In this document: positions 10,755 to 19,889 of the stretch, piece after piece
Layout: every line of letters begins with the position of its first letter
Numbering within the stretch: position 1 is the first letter of the stretch
From: Lacticigenium naphthae DSM 19658
Lineage (GTDB): Bacteria; Bacillota; Bacilli; Lactobacillales; Carnobacteriaceae_A
Length of the DNA: 64,000 nt
Direction of reading: 5' to 3'
Assembly: GCF_000425865.1 (NCBI RefSeq)
Contig: NZ_AUEG01000006.1
Coordinates: 1 to 64,000, forward strand
Made by a program: the position numbers and the translations under genes
The notes under the pieces: generated by a model
What the model was told of the DNA's origin: nothing
Databases searched by the model: none
What the model saw: only the letters and a program-made list of their open reading frames with translations

Positions 10755-11492
10755 ATGGACAAACAACCGCATATTCAACTGACTACAATGGACGGAGCAG
10801 GATACGCATTACTTCCGGGAGACCCCGACCGTGTTTCGCGTGTGAAAAAATTTCTTACAGACCCGGTAGAAATAGCTTACAATCGAGAATACCGCAGTGT
10901 AAAAGGGACTTATAAAGGAGTGCCTGTTTTAGTGGTGTCGACCGGAATAGGGGGGCCGTCTACTGCGATTGCGATCGAAGAATTAAAAAGGATCGGGGTA
11001 CATACACTTATTCGAATTGGAAGTAGTGGTGCATTACAACCTTTTTTGAAAATGGGTGATTTGATTCTTTGCGAAGGGGCCATTAGAGATGAGGGGACGT
11101 CTAAAGCTTACATCTCTTCAACTTATCCAGCTGTCAGTGATCATACCGTTCTCACTCATTTAAGAAAACAAGCTGAGGCAGTGACTGTCCGCCATCATGT
11201 AGGCGTTGTGCGCAGTCATGATTCGTTTTACACAGATGAAGAAGAAGCTATTGATTCCTATTGGTCTAAAAAAGGCGTGATCGGATCGGACATGGAGACG
11301 GCTGCTTTATTTACCCTCGCACGCTTGCGCGGTTTACGTGCTGCTTCTATTTTGAATGTGGTGGTTCCCTATGCAGGTGACCTGCAAGCCGGGATCAATC
11401 AGTTGCAGTCGGGTGAATTGCTGACAGCCAAAGGAGAACAGAACGAAATAAAGTTGGCTTTAGAAACAATCGTTTCATTAGACAACGAATAA
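10755..11492 (+). CDS. Nucleoside phosphorylase, uridine-phosphorylase-like
   Basis: A 245-residue PNP_UDP_1 protein. ALLPGDPDRV near the N-terminus binds phosphate, STGIGGPSTAIAIEEL and IRIGSSGAL form the active-site core, and SDMETAALF (about residue 178) carries the ribose-binding Met-Glu pair. The set resembles uridine phosphorylase more than hexameric purine phosphorylases. It cleaves a nucleoside with phosphate to base plus (deoxy)ribose-1-phosphate. Two ATGs are in frame, at 10752 and 10755; AAAGGAGG is 3 and 6 nt away, so 10755 is preferred. It is first in an operon with a complete ECF transporter, which suggests that transporter brings in nucleosides. Confidence 0.87.
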   Translation: MDKQPHIQLTTMDGAGYALLPGDPDRVSRVKKFLTDPVEIAYNREYRSVKGTYKGVPVLVVSTGIGGPSTAIAIEELKRIGVHTLIRIGSSGALQPFLKMGDLILCEGAIRDEGTSKAYISSTYPAVSDHTVLTHLRKQAEAVTVRHHVGVVRSHDSFYTDEEEAIDSYWSKKGVIGSDMETAALFTLARLRGLRAASILNVVVPYAGDLQAGINQLQSGELLTAKGEQNEIKLALETIVSLDNE

Positions 11493-11508
11493 AAAGGGAG
11501 TGTATGTG

Positions 11509-12117
11509 ATGAGTAAAAACAAACGAAGTATGTGGTCGGTAAAACTATCGACTGCGGCAATCGTCTTGATCCCAGCAGCGATCGGGATCAATTATTTAGG
11601 GAAATTATTTGCAAGTTTGCTACGTTTGCCCCTCTGGTTGGATTCAATCGGGACGGTATTAGCCAGTATGCTAGCAGGCCCGATCATTGGAGCAGCATCC
11701 GGTATCATAAATAACATCATATTTGGAATCACCGCCGATCCCATTTCAACTGTTTACGCGATCACCAGTGGAGCGATCGGTTTGACAGTTGGGATCATGG
11801 CTCATAAAGGCTGGATCTCTTCTATCCAAAAAGCAGTCGTCGTCGGTTTAGTGACCGGAGTCGTTGCCGCGATCGTTTCGACACCGCTGAACATGATTTT
11901 CTGGGGTGGCCAAACGGGGAACATCTGGGGAGACGCATTTTACACCTTCCTGATTTCAACCAACAGCCCGCAATGGCTCGCATCATTCGGAGACAGTATT
12001 GTCGTAGACGTGCCGGATAAAGTCGTGACTGTGTTGATCAGTTATTTCATCTTTAAAGGCTTGCCAAATTCCTTGACCAATATCTACCGCCAAGATTCTG
12101 AAATCGAAGAAATATAA
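11509..12117 (+). CDS. ECF transporter S component (substrate-binding membrane subunit)
   Basis: A 202-residue integral membrane protein with about six hydrophobic segments, small-residue rich (GPIIGAASGIINNIIFG, TGVVAAIVSTPLN), typical of ECF S components that bind the vitamin or nucleoside and dock onto EcfT. GTG codons at 11500 and 11506 are in frame, but AAGGGAG is best placed for ATG 11509. Substrate is inferred from context only: linked to a nucleoside phosphorylase, so a (pyrimidine) nucleoside is the first guess. It lies between the phosphorylase and ecfT. Confidence 0.75.
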   Translation: MSKNKRSMWSVKLSTAAIVLIPAAIGINYLGKLFASLLRLPLWLDSIGTVLASMLAGPIIGAASGIINNIIFGITADPISTVYAITSGAIGLTVGIMAHKGWISSIQKAVVVGLVTGVVAAIVSTPLNMIFWGGQTGNIWGDAFYTFLISTNSPQWLASFGDSIVVDVPDKVVTVLISYFIFKGLPNSLTNIYRQDSEIEEI

Positions 12118-12129
12118 AAGGGTGATCTT

Positions 12130-12897
12130 ATGGGTTCTATGACATTATATGTTGAAAAAAACAGTCTGATCCATCATCTCGATCCGCTTGTCAAGCTACT
12201 CTATGTGGCTGCAAGCATTGCTCTGACGTATATTTTACCTGAACCCTTGTTTATTGCAGGGGTTCTCTTCATCACGTTCCTCTTGCTGGTCGTCGGAAAA
12301 GTTTTTCGTAACAGCTTACCGATCGTTGCACTCAGCATGGTCTTGATTTTTTCACTCGTTATTGTCCAAGGGTTTTTCCATCCCGACAACGCGACCGAAC
12401 TGTTCGCGATCGGACCAGTCGTGTTTTACGAAGAAGGTCTGACTGTCGCACTCGGCTTGGTCCTGCGTGTGTTGGTAATGGTGGGTGCATTCAGCGTGCT
12501 TATTTTGACGACACGGCCGGATGAAATGGTGGAAAGGCTGATCAAGAAAGGCATGTCGCCTAAAATTGGCCACGTCATTCTATCCGTCTTGCAACTGATC
12601 CCGCAGATGCGCGCGACAATGGGCAAAATTACCGATGCTCAACGTTCCCGCGGCATGGAAACAGAAGGGAAACTGCTGGTCCGCATCAAAGCTTTCTTTC
12701 CATTGATTGGCCCAGTAGTCCTCAATTCCTTGAACGAGACGAAAGAGCGTTCCATTGCTTTGGAGATGCGTGGATTTGATGCACCGGGAAAGAAAACATT
12801 TTTAAATGAAGAAAAAATCTATCCGTACAATAAACAATTTGCCGGTATGCTCGTCATCATCATCCTGCTGGCAATCGTTTGGAGAGTGATTGGATGA
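12130..12897 (+). CDS. ecfT: ECF transporter transmembrane coupling protein EcfT
   Basis: A 255-residue membrane protein with 4-6 hydrophobic helices and the two cytoplasmic coupling signatures: AQRSRGME (about residue 175) and ALEMRGFD (about 215), both A-x-x-x-R-G motifs contacting the ATPases. It joins the S component to the two ATPases. AAGGGTG precedes the ATG. The last codons overlap ecfA1 by 4 bp (ATGA). An operon-specific EcfT implies a dedicated, group I-like transporter rather than the shared housekeeping module. Confidence 0.9.
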   Translation: MGSMTLYVEKNSLIHHLDPLVKLLYVAASIALTYILPEPLFIAGVLFITFLLLVVGKVFRNSLPIVALSMVLIFSLVIVQGFFHPDNATELFAIGPVVFYEEGLTVALGLVLRVLVMVGAFSVLILTTRPDEMVERLIKKGMSPKIGHVILSVLQLIPQMRATMGKITDAQRSRGMETEGKLLVRIKAFFPLIGPVVLNSLNETKERSIALEMRGFDAPGKKTFLNEEKIYPYNKQFAGMLVIIILLAIVWRVIG

Positions 12898-13733
12898 GTA
12901 CCATCGAAGTAGAAAACTTAAAATACCGTTACCCAGATACCACTAAACTTGTATTGAATGATTTGAATTTTTCTGTTGAAAAAGGAGAGTGCTTAGGGAT
13001 CATCGGTGAAAATACGGCCGGGAAATCAACACTCTGCTATGCACTGGCTGGACTGGTTCCGCATTTTTACAAAGGAGCTTATGGAGGCAAAGTGACCGTG
13101 AATGGATTGGTAGTCAGAGACCATGAAATCGCCACCATCGTTGAAAATATCGGTCTGGTATTCGAAAATCCTTTTTCTCAAATGACAGGAGCCAAGCAAA
13201 CGGTCTATGAGGAAGTCGCCTTTGGACTGGAAAACATGGGCTTAGTGCGTCAAGAGATGCATACTCGAATTGAGAAATATTTGAAGCTATTGGCTGTTTA
13301 TAGTGTGAAAGACAAAAATCCGTTTGATTTATCTGGTGGACAGATGCAGCGCGTGGCGATTGCGAGCGTCTTGGCAATGGAACCGGAAGTATTGATTTTA
13401 GATGAACCGACTTCCCAACTGGATCCCCAAGGCTCGCAGGAAGTGTTCGAAGTGATCGAAGAGCTGACAAAAGGAGGCATGACGATCATTTTAGTAGAAC
13501 ACAAGATGGATAAAATCGCGCAGTATGCCGATCGTGTCTTGTTATTGCATGAAGGCAGACAAGTCGATCTAGATACACCAGAGAACATATTTTCAAGAGG
13601 GGATCTCACAGACTTTGGACTGACGCCTCCAGTGGTGACGACCATCGCCAAAGCTTTAGGGATCCAGTATCCAGGGACGAAGCTCTATCCTGTAACGATC
13701 GAAGAATTCAAACGATTGGGGGAAGACAAATGA
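12894..13733 (+). CDS. ecfA1: ECF transporter ATPase EcfA1
   Basis: A 279-residue ABC ATPase: Walker A GENTAGKST (about residue 38; Thr replaces the usual Gly of the NGAGKST form), Q-loop VFENPFSQM, signature LSGGQMQRVAIAS (about 143), Walker B LILDEPTSQLDP and H-loop LVEHKMD. The start at 12894 overlaps the ecfT stop by 4 bp, with GGAGAG upstream. It pairs with EcfA2 to drive uptake. Intact signature suggests this subunit supplies the canonical ATP site. Confidence 0.92.
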   Translation: MSTIEVENLKYRYPDTTKLVLNDLNFSVEKGECLGIIGENTAGKSTLCYALAGLVPHFYKGAYGGKVTVNGLVVRDHEIATIVENIGLVFENPFSQMTGAKQTVYEEVAFGLENMGLVRQEMHTRIEKYLKLLAVYSVKDKNPFDLSGGQMQRVAIASVLAMEPEVLILDEPTSQLDPQGSQEVFEVIEELTKGGMTIILVEHKMDKIAQYADRVLLLHEGRQVDLDTPENIFSRGDLTDFGLTPPVVTTIAKALGIQYPGTKLYPVTIEEFKRLGEDK

Positions 13734-14554
13734 AAACTTTTACAGTAAGAGAAGTCGATTTTTCTTATTCTCCGATTATCCCGATCTTCCAAGGACTGAC
13801 GATCGACTTTGATAGCCGAACGACGGCGCTAGTCGGCCAGAATGGGGCCGGAAAAACAACCTTGGTGAAACTCATGAAGGGGCTACTGAAGCCAGATAAA
13901 GGCGAATTGCTTGTTGACGGAAAATCCATTAGCGAGCAGACAGCTGCACAGTTGGCTAAACGAATGGGACTAGTATTCCAGAATCCCAATGATCAAGTAT
14001 TTAAAACCAATGTGTTAGACGAAGTCATGTTCGGTCCATTGAATATTGGATTTTCTAAAAGAGAAGCGGAAAAACAAGCAATGAATGCTTTACGAAAAGT
14101 TGCTTTAGAATCCAAAGTTGCTGAAAATCCTTATGATTTAAGCCTGTCGGAGCGAAAGCTGATCGCATTGGCTTCTATTTTGGCAATGGATACAGAGATG
14201 GTCATTTTCGATGAACCGACCATGGGCCAAGATTTTGCCGGAAAAGAAAAAATCAAAGCCATTATTCAAGAACTAAAAGCAGAAGGGAAGCTAGTGATTT
14301 GTATCTTGCATGATATGGATTTTGCGGCTGAAGTATTTGAACGCACAATCGTCCTGAATCAAGGGAAAGTCATTTTAGATGACGAAACACGAGAAGTTTT
14401 TTCAGAAAAAGAAGTCCTCGAAAAAGCTTTTTTAGAACAACCTTCTGTTTCACAAATTGCGCATGCGTTAGGTTTTGAAAAAAGTTTTATCCATGAAGCT
14501 GAATTGATCCAGTTCCTAAAAGATGTTCAGCGACTCAATCCTGACCTCTCCTGA
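13730..14554 (+). CDS. ecfA2: ECF transporter ATPase EcfA2
   Basis: A 274-residue ABC ATPase with Walker A GQNGAGKTT, Q-loop VFQNPNDQVF, Walker B MVIFDEPTMGQDF and H-loop ILHDMDF. The ABC signature is altered: DLSLSERKLIALAS stands where LSGGQ is expected, so one composite ATP site may be non-standard. Start overlaps ecfA1 by 4 bp. The last nine codons (14528 onward, QRLNPDLS and stop) are encoded by the left arm of the first hairpin repeat of array 2, so the C-terminus appears set by the repeat. Confidence 0.9.
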   Translation: MKTFTVREVDFSYSPIIPIFQGLTIDFDSRTTALVGQNGAGKTTLVKLMKGLLKPDKGELLVDGKSISEQTAAQLAKRMGLVFQNPNDQVFKTNVLDEVMFGPLNIGFSKREAEKQAMNALRKVALESKVAENPYDLSLSERKLIALASILAMDTEMVIFDEPTMGQDFAGKEKIKAIIQELKAEGKLVICILHDMDFAAEVFERTIVLNQGKVILDDETREVFSEKEVLEKAFLEQPSVSQIAHALGFEKSFIHEAELIQFLKDVQRLNPDLS

Positions 14555-14776
14555 AAAAAGATACCCGTACCCCATTGCGCAGGGTGCTCATTCAGGGGCA
14601 GGGGTCCTATTTTTCACGGAGGTCAAAGCGGGCTTGAGTCGCTTTTTAATTGTCCAGCGACTCAAACCTGGCCTCTCCTGAAAAATGATACCCATACCCC
14701 ATTGCGCAGGGTGCTCATTCAAGGGCAGGGGTCCTATTTTTCACGGAAGTCAAAGCGGGCTTGAGTCGCTTTTTTA
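14528..14776 (+). repeat. Array 2 of the large-hairpin repeat (two cores)
   Basis: Two copies with period 127 (left arms start 14528 and 14655). In each, AGCGACTCAA pairs with TTGAGTCGCT over 115 nt (14529-14643; 14656-14770), then CTC/GAG or neighbouring pairs, TGAAAAA/TTTTTCA in copy 1, ACCC/GGGT and CCCC/GGGG, with the same constant apex ATTGCGCAGGGTGCTCATTC as array 1. Both end in T5-T6. Because it follows ecfA2 it can act as an oversized terminator. The outer arms differ from both arm types of array 1. Confidence 0.93.
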
Positions 14777-14861
14777 TATTGGGTTTGTGATTTGAAATTT
14801 TGACCTTGTTTCGTTTTTCTTATAAGATTAATCTAGGATTTAAAGAGGGGAGAGGATTTAT

Positions 14862-15062
14862 ATGATGTTTCCAAATGATTCATGGATGTTTCCAAGTGGC
14901 GGAGGATTATTTTTCGGCGTATTTGGTTTATTCCTGTATCTAGCTGTACTTGGCCTTATTGTATATGTAGTAATGAAAGTAATTCAACTCAAAAAAGAAC
15001 ACAATCAAATTTTACGCGAGATTTTAGATGAATTAAAAAAAGATGACTGGAAAGATCTTTAA
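14862..15062 (+). CDS. Small single-span membrane protein
   Basis: A 66-residue protein: Phe/Gly-rich N-terminus, one membrane helix (about residues 17-40, FGVFGLFLYLAVLGLIVYVV) and a charged amphipathic tail ending ILDELKKDDWKDL. AGGGGAGAGG lies ahead of a double ATG (14862/14865), and a good terminator follows 60 bp after the stop, so it is very probably expressed. It resembles small proteins of unknown function in lactic acid bacteria; no role is assigned. Confidence 0.72.
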   Translation: MMFPNDSWMFPSGGGLFFGVFGLFLYLAVLGLIVYVVMKVIQLKKEHNQILREILDELKKDDWKDL

Positions 15063-15124
15063 CAAGAAAGCAGAGTCTCTGAATGAAAAGGGTTCTTTGC
15101 CCAATCGTGTTGATCAGTTTGTCT

Positions 15125-15159
15125 AAGGTAGAAAACAGGTTTGTTTTCTACCTTTTTTT
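15125..15159 (+). terminator. Terminator of small membrane protein gene
   Basis: GGTAGAAAACA pairs with TGTTTTCTACC around GGTT, followed by T7. Confidence 0.93.
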
Positions 15160-15272
15160 ATGCAATCTTTCGGTCCCAGGAGCGATAATATCACTAAAAA
15201 GGAAGAAGGAAAAGATTTTTCTTATGAAGTTCTGTGAGTTTACGTGCTAACTCCGCAAAAAAAGTAATTACC

Positions 15273-15300
15273 TTTTGAAGAGACAAGTATCCTTGTCTCT
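15273..15300. repeat. Inverted repeat ahead of the 51-bp array
   Basis: AGAGACAAG-TATC-CTTGTCTCT is a perfect inverted repeat followed by ATTCCGC. It ends with the same CTATTCCG word used in the array 40 bp later. Confidence 0.6.
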
Positions 15301-15327
15301 ATTCCGCAAAATATTCTAATATTCTCT

Positions 15328-15627
15328 ATTATCTAAAGAAGTTTGGTTGCTATTCCGTTAAACTTCTCTCGTTTAATCATTATCTAAAGAAGTTTGGTCG
15401 CTATTCCGTTAAACTTCTTTCGTTTAATCATTATCTAAAGAAGTTTGGTCGCTATTCCGTTAAACTTCTCTCGTTTAATTATTATCTAAAGAAGTTTGGT
15501 CGCTATTCCGTTAAACTTCTCTCGTTTAATCATTATCTAAAGAAGTTTGGTCGCTATTCCGATAAACTTCTCTCGTTTAATCATTATCTAAAGAAGTTTG
15601 GACATTATTCTATTAAACTTCTTTAGA
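15328..15627. repeat. 51-bp tandem repeat, six units
   Basis: Units start at 15328, 15379, 15430, 15481, 15532 and 15583 (exact 51-bp steps; the last is diverged). Each holds AGAAGTTT and AAACTTCT, an 8-bp inverted repeat around GGTCGCTATTCCGTT, then CTCGTTTAATC. There are no unique spacers, so it is not CRISPR. The inner CTATTCCGTTAAA (CCGATAAA in unit five) resembles the -10 part of the chemoreceptor promoters. No open frame runs through it. It lies 195 bp before mscS. Confidence 0.95.
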
Positions 15628-15821
15628 TTCTCTATGAACTCCCACCAATGCGTTCGCTAAAATATAAAACACGATTTAGTATAGAATCAATAAAAATGAC
15701 TGTCGCTTTTTTGAATAAAGGTGGAATAGTGCGCTATTCCACTAAACAGTTTATGTATTTTTCTGTCTTTATTTGGAATATGTTACACTAGGGATGAAAT
15801 CAGAAAGAATGGAGACGTGTC

Positions 15822-16877
15822 ATGAATCAATTTAGTGAAGCCTATCAGACCATCGAAACTTTCAGCTGGAGCTACTGGCTGATTGCCCTCATTGGTTTGA
15901 TCCTGTTGTTTTTTGCTTATACCTTAGCCAAAAGAGCCGTCTTGCGCTTTACCCACAGCGAACAGTCAAAGCGCTTATGGCTATCTTTAGTAAACTGGCT
16001 GTCCAGTTTTGCATTTTTGACCTTTATTTTAACGTATTTTTTAGAATCTCGTTTGATATACAGTCCTTTATTTAAAATAGGGAATTCATCTATTTCCATG
16101 TTTCTCATTATTATTGTCGTATTCGTTTTGGTGCTCGCTTTTCGCTTGTCCAAACTAATAGAAGCATATGTCTTGCCATCTGTTTATGATAAATACAATC
16201 TAGACCGTGGTATCCGGTTTACCTTCAATACAATGGTTCACTACTTTATTATGATCATTGCCTTGTTATTCTCGCTCAATTCCTTAGGATTCAATTTAAG
16301 TAGTCTGACCGTTTTCGCCGGTGTACTGGGAGTTGGGTTAGGATTTGGATTGCAAAACATTGCCTCGAACTTTATCTCCGGGATCATTCTGCTATTTGAA
16401 CGCCCCATTAAAGTCGGCGATCGGGTCATTATTGATGATATTATTGGTGATGTCGATAGAATAAAAATGCGCGCGACGATTGTTAAGACGTTAGACAACG
16501 AGCGCATCATCATTCCCAATTCCTTTTTCCTAGAAGAAAAGGTGATCAATCGTTCGTATGGAGACACACGCTTGCGATTGGTGATCCCAGTGGGCGTTTC
16601 TTACGCTAGCGATGTAGAACACGTTCGTGACTTGCTTGTTGCTGCTGCAGAAGAAGAAAGAGCGAATTGGCCGGAAATCATGATCCATCCCGAAAGCTTT
16701 GTTTTCTTTGTCGGTTTCGGTGATTCCTCGTTGGATTTCAAATTATTCGTCTGGATCAATGATCCAGAAAAAGAATTCCAGATAAAAAGTGCTTTGCACT
16801 TCACGATACTCAGAAAGTTTCGAGAAGCAGAAATTGAGATCCCTTTTCCACAAAGAGACTTACATTTAATTAAATAA
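15822..16877 (+). CDS. MscS-type mechanosensitive channel
   Basis: A 351-residue membrane protein with four hydrophobic segments; the last is the pore-lining TM3 with its Gly/Ala pattern (LGVGLGFGLQNIASNFISGIILL ends the pore), followed by the MscS beta domain (ERPIKVGDRVII, then GDVDRIKMRATIVKTLDNERIIIPN) and the alpha/beta C-terminal cage. It releases solutes upon hypo-osmotic shock. GGAG lies 8 nt before the ATG; TACACT about 30 bp upstream is a possible -10. Its upstream region contains the 51-bp tandem repeats. Confidence 0.92.
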   Translation: MNQFSEAYQTIETFSWSYWLIALIGLILLFFAYTLAKRAVLRFTHSEQSKRLWLSLVNWLSSFAFLTFILTYFLESRLIYSPLFKIGNSSISMFLIIIVVFVLVLAFRLSKLIEAYVLPSVYDKYNLDRGIRFTFNTMVHYFIMIIALLFSLNSLGFNLSSLTVFAGVLGVGLGFGLQNIASNFISGIILLFERPIKVGDRVIIDDIIGDVDRIKMRATIVKTLDNERIIIPNSFFLEEKVINRSYGDTRLRLVIPVGVSYASDVEHVRDLLVAAAEEERANWPEIMIHPESFVFFVGFGDSSLDFKLFVWINDPEKEFQIKSALHFTILRKFREAEIEIPFPQRDLHLIK

Positions 16878-16886
16878 GAAGAATGG

Positions 16887-16924
16887 AAAAGACAGCTCGG
16901 CGTTTTCGCCCAGCTGTCTTTTTT
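16887..16924. terminator. Bidirectional terminator
   Basis: AAAAGACAGCTCGGCG pairs with CGCCCAGCTGTCTTTT. It sits between convergent genes and overlaps the stop codon of the minus-strand gene. Confidence 0.9.
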
Positions 16925-17414
16925 AATTGTATTGAACATAAATCGTTAAGTCTAACGCTTCTTCGCGGTCAACTATTCGACCATTTTCTTCATCCATGAC
17001 TCTATAGGGTCCGCCTGTGATGTATACGTAGCTAGTCAGTTCCTTTTTAACTTGCCATTCCCGCAAGTCCCTTTCGATTTCTGAAGGGACATTTCCCAAT
17101 AAAATCCCCTCTATGTAGATGGGCAAGTGACTCACTTTTTCGAAATCGAACGTTACAGCCATCGTCGTTATTTCCTGATACTTGAATAATAGTTTGGGGG
17201 AATGGGTCGTACCTGTTTCAGAGTGACTACCGTAAAAGAGTTTGAACGGATCTTCTGCAATGATTTTATTGACGATCTGTTCGATAGTAGATCGATCATC
17301 CGTTACTGAAGAAGCACGAAAGTCAGTAAAATAGGCGATTTCATTTGATCCTTCAGTCGGATCAATGGTTACCTTAAATTCATTCTTTTTTTTTAAAAAA
17401 TCAAACAACCCCAT
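16923..17414 (-). CDS. Unknown cytoplasmic protein
   Basis: A 163-residue acidic protein, no signal or membrane segment, beginning MGLFDFLKKKNEFK. AAAGGAG lies 7 nt before the ATG. I recognise no domain. The alternating hydrophobic segments near the C-terminus (YVYITGGPYRV, LDLTIYVQY) suggest beta strands. It is transcribed alone or after the sortase gene 60 bp upstream on the same strand. Confidence 0.68.
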   Translation of the reverse strand: MGLFDFLKKKNEFKVTIDPTEGSNEIAYFTDFRASSVTDDRSTIEQIVNKIIAEDPFKLFYGSHSETGTTHSPKLLFKYQEITTMAVTFDFEKVSHLPIYIEGILLGNVPSEIERDLREWQVKKELTSYVYITGGPYRVMDEENGRIVDREEALDLTIYVQYN

Positions 17415-17474
17415 AGATGCGCTCCTTTACACGAATTTGTTTCAGTATACAACAACTATACCCATCTTTGTAGT

Positions 17475-18158
17475 TTAGTGAATGGGTAAATTAAAGATAG
17501 CTCTGATTTCTTCTGGCGCTTCACTGACAGGAAAGGAATCGATCAACTCTCCTTGGGTATTTAGGCGCATATCCCCATTGTAGTTACAAGTGATCATCGT
17601 CAACAATTCCGACGGGGTATCTCGGATCACATCCACACGAGTAGGTTCAATGATTTCATGGGTCGCAATTTCATAGACATAAACGTGTTGTTTATCTGTC
17701 AAGTAGGCTTTCATCCCAGGTTTTGCCTGATGGAGCGGAGCAAAGAGCAAAGTAGGATCCTTCATGTTGTGACTGGCTAAAGAAAAATTCCCCTTGCCCA
17801 TTTCCTGGTCAGGTTTCATTGTACCAGCCCCTGCAATTAAATTCTCATTGGAGACTCCCTCTAGGATAGCTAAGTGCATCCCTAATTCTGGAATAGCAAG
17901 ACTACCGACTACAGGTAATTCACTTTGATTAAACTGTGATTGCAACAGATCTTCTAAAGTCACTTCTTCAACCGCTGAGAAATCAAAAGAAGCAGAATCC
18001 TTGTCTGATGCAACCACTCCGATTTCATCGGTAAGCTGATTGGAAAGGTGACGAACATAAGCATTTTGTATAGGTTCAGCTAAAAGAAATAAAACACCAA
18101 ATAAAATGAGTATAGAACCAATGATGATCCCTAATTTCCGCGACTTTAAAAATTTCAT
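17475..18158 (-). CDS. Class A sortase
   Basis: A 227-residue transpeptidase anchored by an N-terminal membrane helix (residues about 9-27, LGIIIGSILILFGVLFLLAE). The catalytic His lies in SLASHNMKD (about 130), the Cys in LLTMITCNYN (about 189) and the Arg in GDMRLNTQG (about 196). Class A sortases link LPXTG proteins to peptidoglycan. AAGGAG precedes the ATG. No LPXTG substrate gene is visible nearby, consistent with a housekeeping enzyme. The spacing between Cys and Arg is short compared with the S. aureus enzyme but normal for lactic acid bacteria. Confidence 0.88.
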   Translation of the reverse strand: MKFLKSRKLGIIIGSILILFGVLFLLAEPIQNAYVRHLSNQLTDEIGVVASDKDSASFDFSAVEEVTLEDLLQSQFNQSELPVVGSLAIPELGMHLAILEGVSNENLIAGAGTMKPDQEMGKGNFSLASHNMKDPTLLFAPLHQAKPGMKAYLTDKQHVYVYEIATHEIIEPTRVDVIRDTPSELLTMITCNYNGDMRLNTQGELIDSFPVSEAPEEIRAIFNLPIH

Positions 18159-18383
18159 TTAGAACAGCTCCTTCATAATCTTGATTCAAGTATAAACCGG
18201 GAGCATAACAGTTACAGTAACATAATCCAGTTTCAAAGGATCAAATAAACGGAGGTGAAAACAAGGTTTTTGAGACTTTTCAACATTCCCCCTTGTTTGA
18301 TTCGATTTAACATTTATAATAGATAGGTGATGTTAAAAAAGAAGAACGGTTTTAATGAATAGAAGAGGTATGGGGGAGTTCAG

Positions 18384-19889
18384 ATGAAAAAAATCGGATT
18401 TGATTTGCAGAAATACATCGAAGAACAGTCGAAATATATTTTGGAACGTGTCGACGACTACGATAAGCTCTATCTTGAATTTGGTGGAAAATTGATCGGG
18501 GACAAACATGCCAAACGCGTATTACCCGGTTTTGATGAAGATGCAAAGATAAAGCTGCTTCAAAAGCTGAAAGATAAAGCGGAAATGCTCATTTGTGTTT
18601 ATGCAGGAGATATTGAACGAAACAAAATACGCGGAGATTATGGCATTTCATATGATCAAGATGTGCTCCGTTTGGTCGATGAATTGCGTGGATATGGACT
18701 CAGTGTGAATAGCATTGTGATCACACGTTACCATGGTCAACCTGCGACAAAAGTTTTTATCAACAAATTGGAACGCCGTGACATCAAAGTATACACACAT
18801 GAATCGATCGAGGGTTATCCATCTGATCTGGATGCCATTGTGGGAGAAAATGGATTCGAAAAAAATGCCTACATCGAAACGACTAAGCCCATTGTCGTAG
18901 TGACTGCTCCAGGACCAGGGAGCGGTAAACTGGCTACTTGCTTGAGTCAAATGTATCATGAACACGAACAAGGCAAAGAGGCAGGCTATTCAAAATTTGA
19001 AACCTTCCCAGTCTGGAATGTTCCCTTGAAACATCCGTTGAATATTGCCTATGAAGCCGCAACGGTTGATTTGAAAGATGTCAACATGATCGACAACTTT
19101 CACTACGAAGCTTATGGAAAAGTAGCTGTGAATTATAATCGCGATATCGAAACATTCCCTGTCATAAAACGGATCATTGAGCGAATCTCAGGAAAAGAAT
19201 CACATTATCTTTCACCAACAGATATGGGTGTAAACCGTGTCGGATTTGGTATCGTTGATGATGAAGTTGTAAGAGAAGCCTCTAAACAAGAAATCATCCG
19301 GCGTGTATTTGCCGTTGAAGGCGATTATAAAAAAGGGTTGGTCGATGAAGAAACGGTGAACCGCATTAAGCTGATCCTGGAAGAAGTCGGTTTGAAGAAA
19401 GAAGACCGCGTACCTGTAATGCCGGCACGAAATTATGCGGAAATACTAAGCAAGCGCGAGGAAACTCCAGAAATCCCAGCGGTCATTGCATTTGAACTAC
19501 CAAATGGTGAAGTGATCACTGGACGAACGTCTGATTTGATGGATGCCTCTTCAGCGGCCATACTAAATGCCCTCAAAACTCTGGCTAATATTTCTGATGA
19601 GATATTGTTGTTATCTCCGATGATCCTGGAGACTATTCAACGAATGAAGCGCGAAAATCTGCATAATAAAAGCGCAACATTAACAGCCAATGATACACTG
19701 ATCGCCTTAGCTATCAGTGCCGTGACCAATCGGACTGCTCAAATTGCTTATGATAGATTAGCTGAGTTGGGAGATATCCAGGCCCATTCGACCGTTTTGT
19801 TAAATCGGGATGATGATCAGATCCTCAAGCAGTTAGGAATCGATATTACAGCAGATCCAGTATTTCCGTCGAATAAATTATATTTCTGA
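18384..19889 (+). CDS. DUF1846 (UPF0371) family protein
   Basis: A 501-residue soluble protein of a family conserved in Firmicutes with solved structures but no settled function. The glycine-rich [19 protein letters not shown] (about residue 176) is a nucleotide-binding-like loop. Full length for the family, start supported by GGGGGAG. Transcribed alone. Confidence 0.88.
   Translation: MKKIGFDLQKYIEEQSKYILERVDDYDKLYLEFGGKLIGDKHAKRVLPGFDEDAKIKLLQKLKDKAEMLICVYAGDIERNKIRGDYGISYDQDVLRLVDELRGYGLSVNSIVITRYHGQPATKVFINKLERRDIKVYTHESIEGYPSDLDAIVGENGFEKNAYIETTKPIVVVTAPGPGSGKLATCLSQMYHEHEQGKEAGYSKFETFPVWNVPLKHPLNIAYEAATVDLKDVNMIDNFHYEAYGKVAVNYNRDIETFPVIKRIIERISGKESHYLSPTDMGVNRVGFGIVDDEVVREASKQEIIRRVFAVEGDYKKGLVDEETVNRIKLILEEVGLKKEDRVPVMPARNYAEILSKREETPEIPAVIAFELPNGEVITGRTSDLMDASSAAILNALKTLANISDEILLLSPMILETIQRMKRENLHNKSATLTANDTLIALAISAVTNRTAQIAYDRLAELGDIQAHSTVLLNRDDDQILKQLGIDITADPVFPSNKLYF

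Noticed and set aside
15328-15627. CRISPR array
   Set aside because: The full 51-bp unit repeats without unique spacers, and no cas genes are present.
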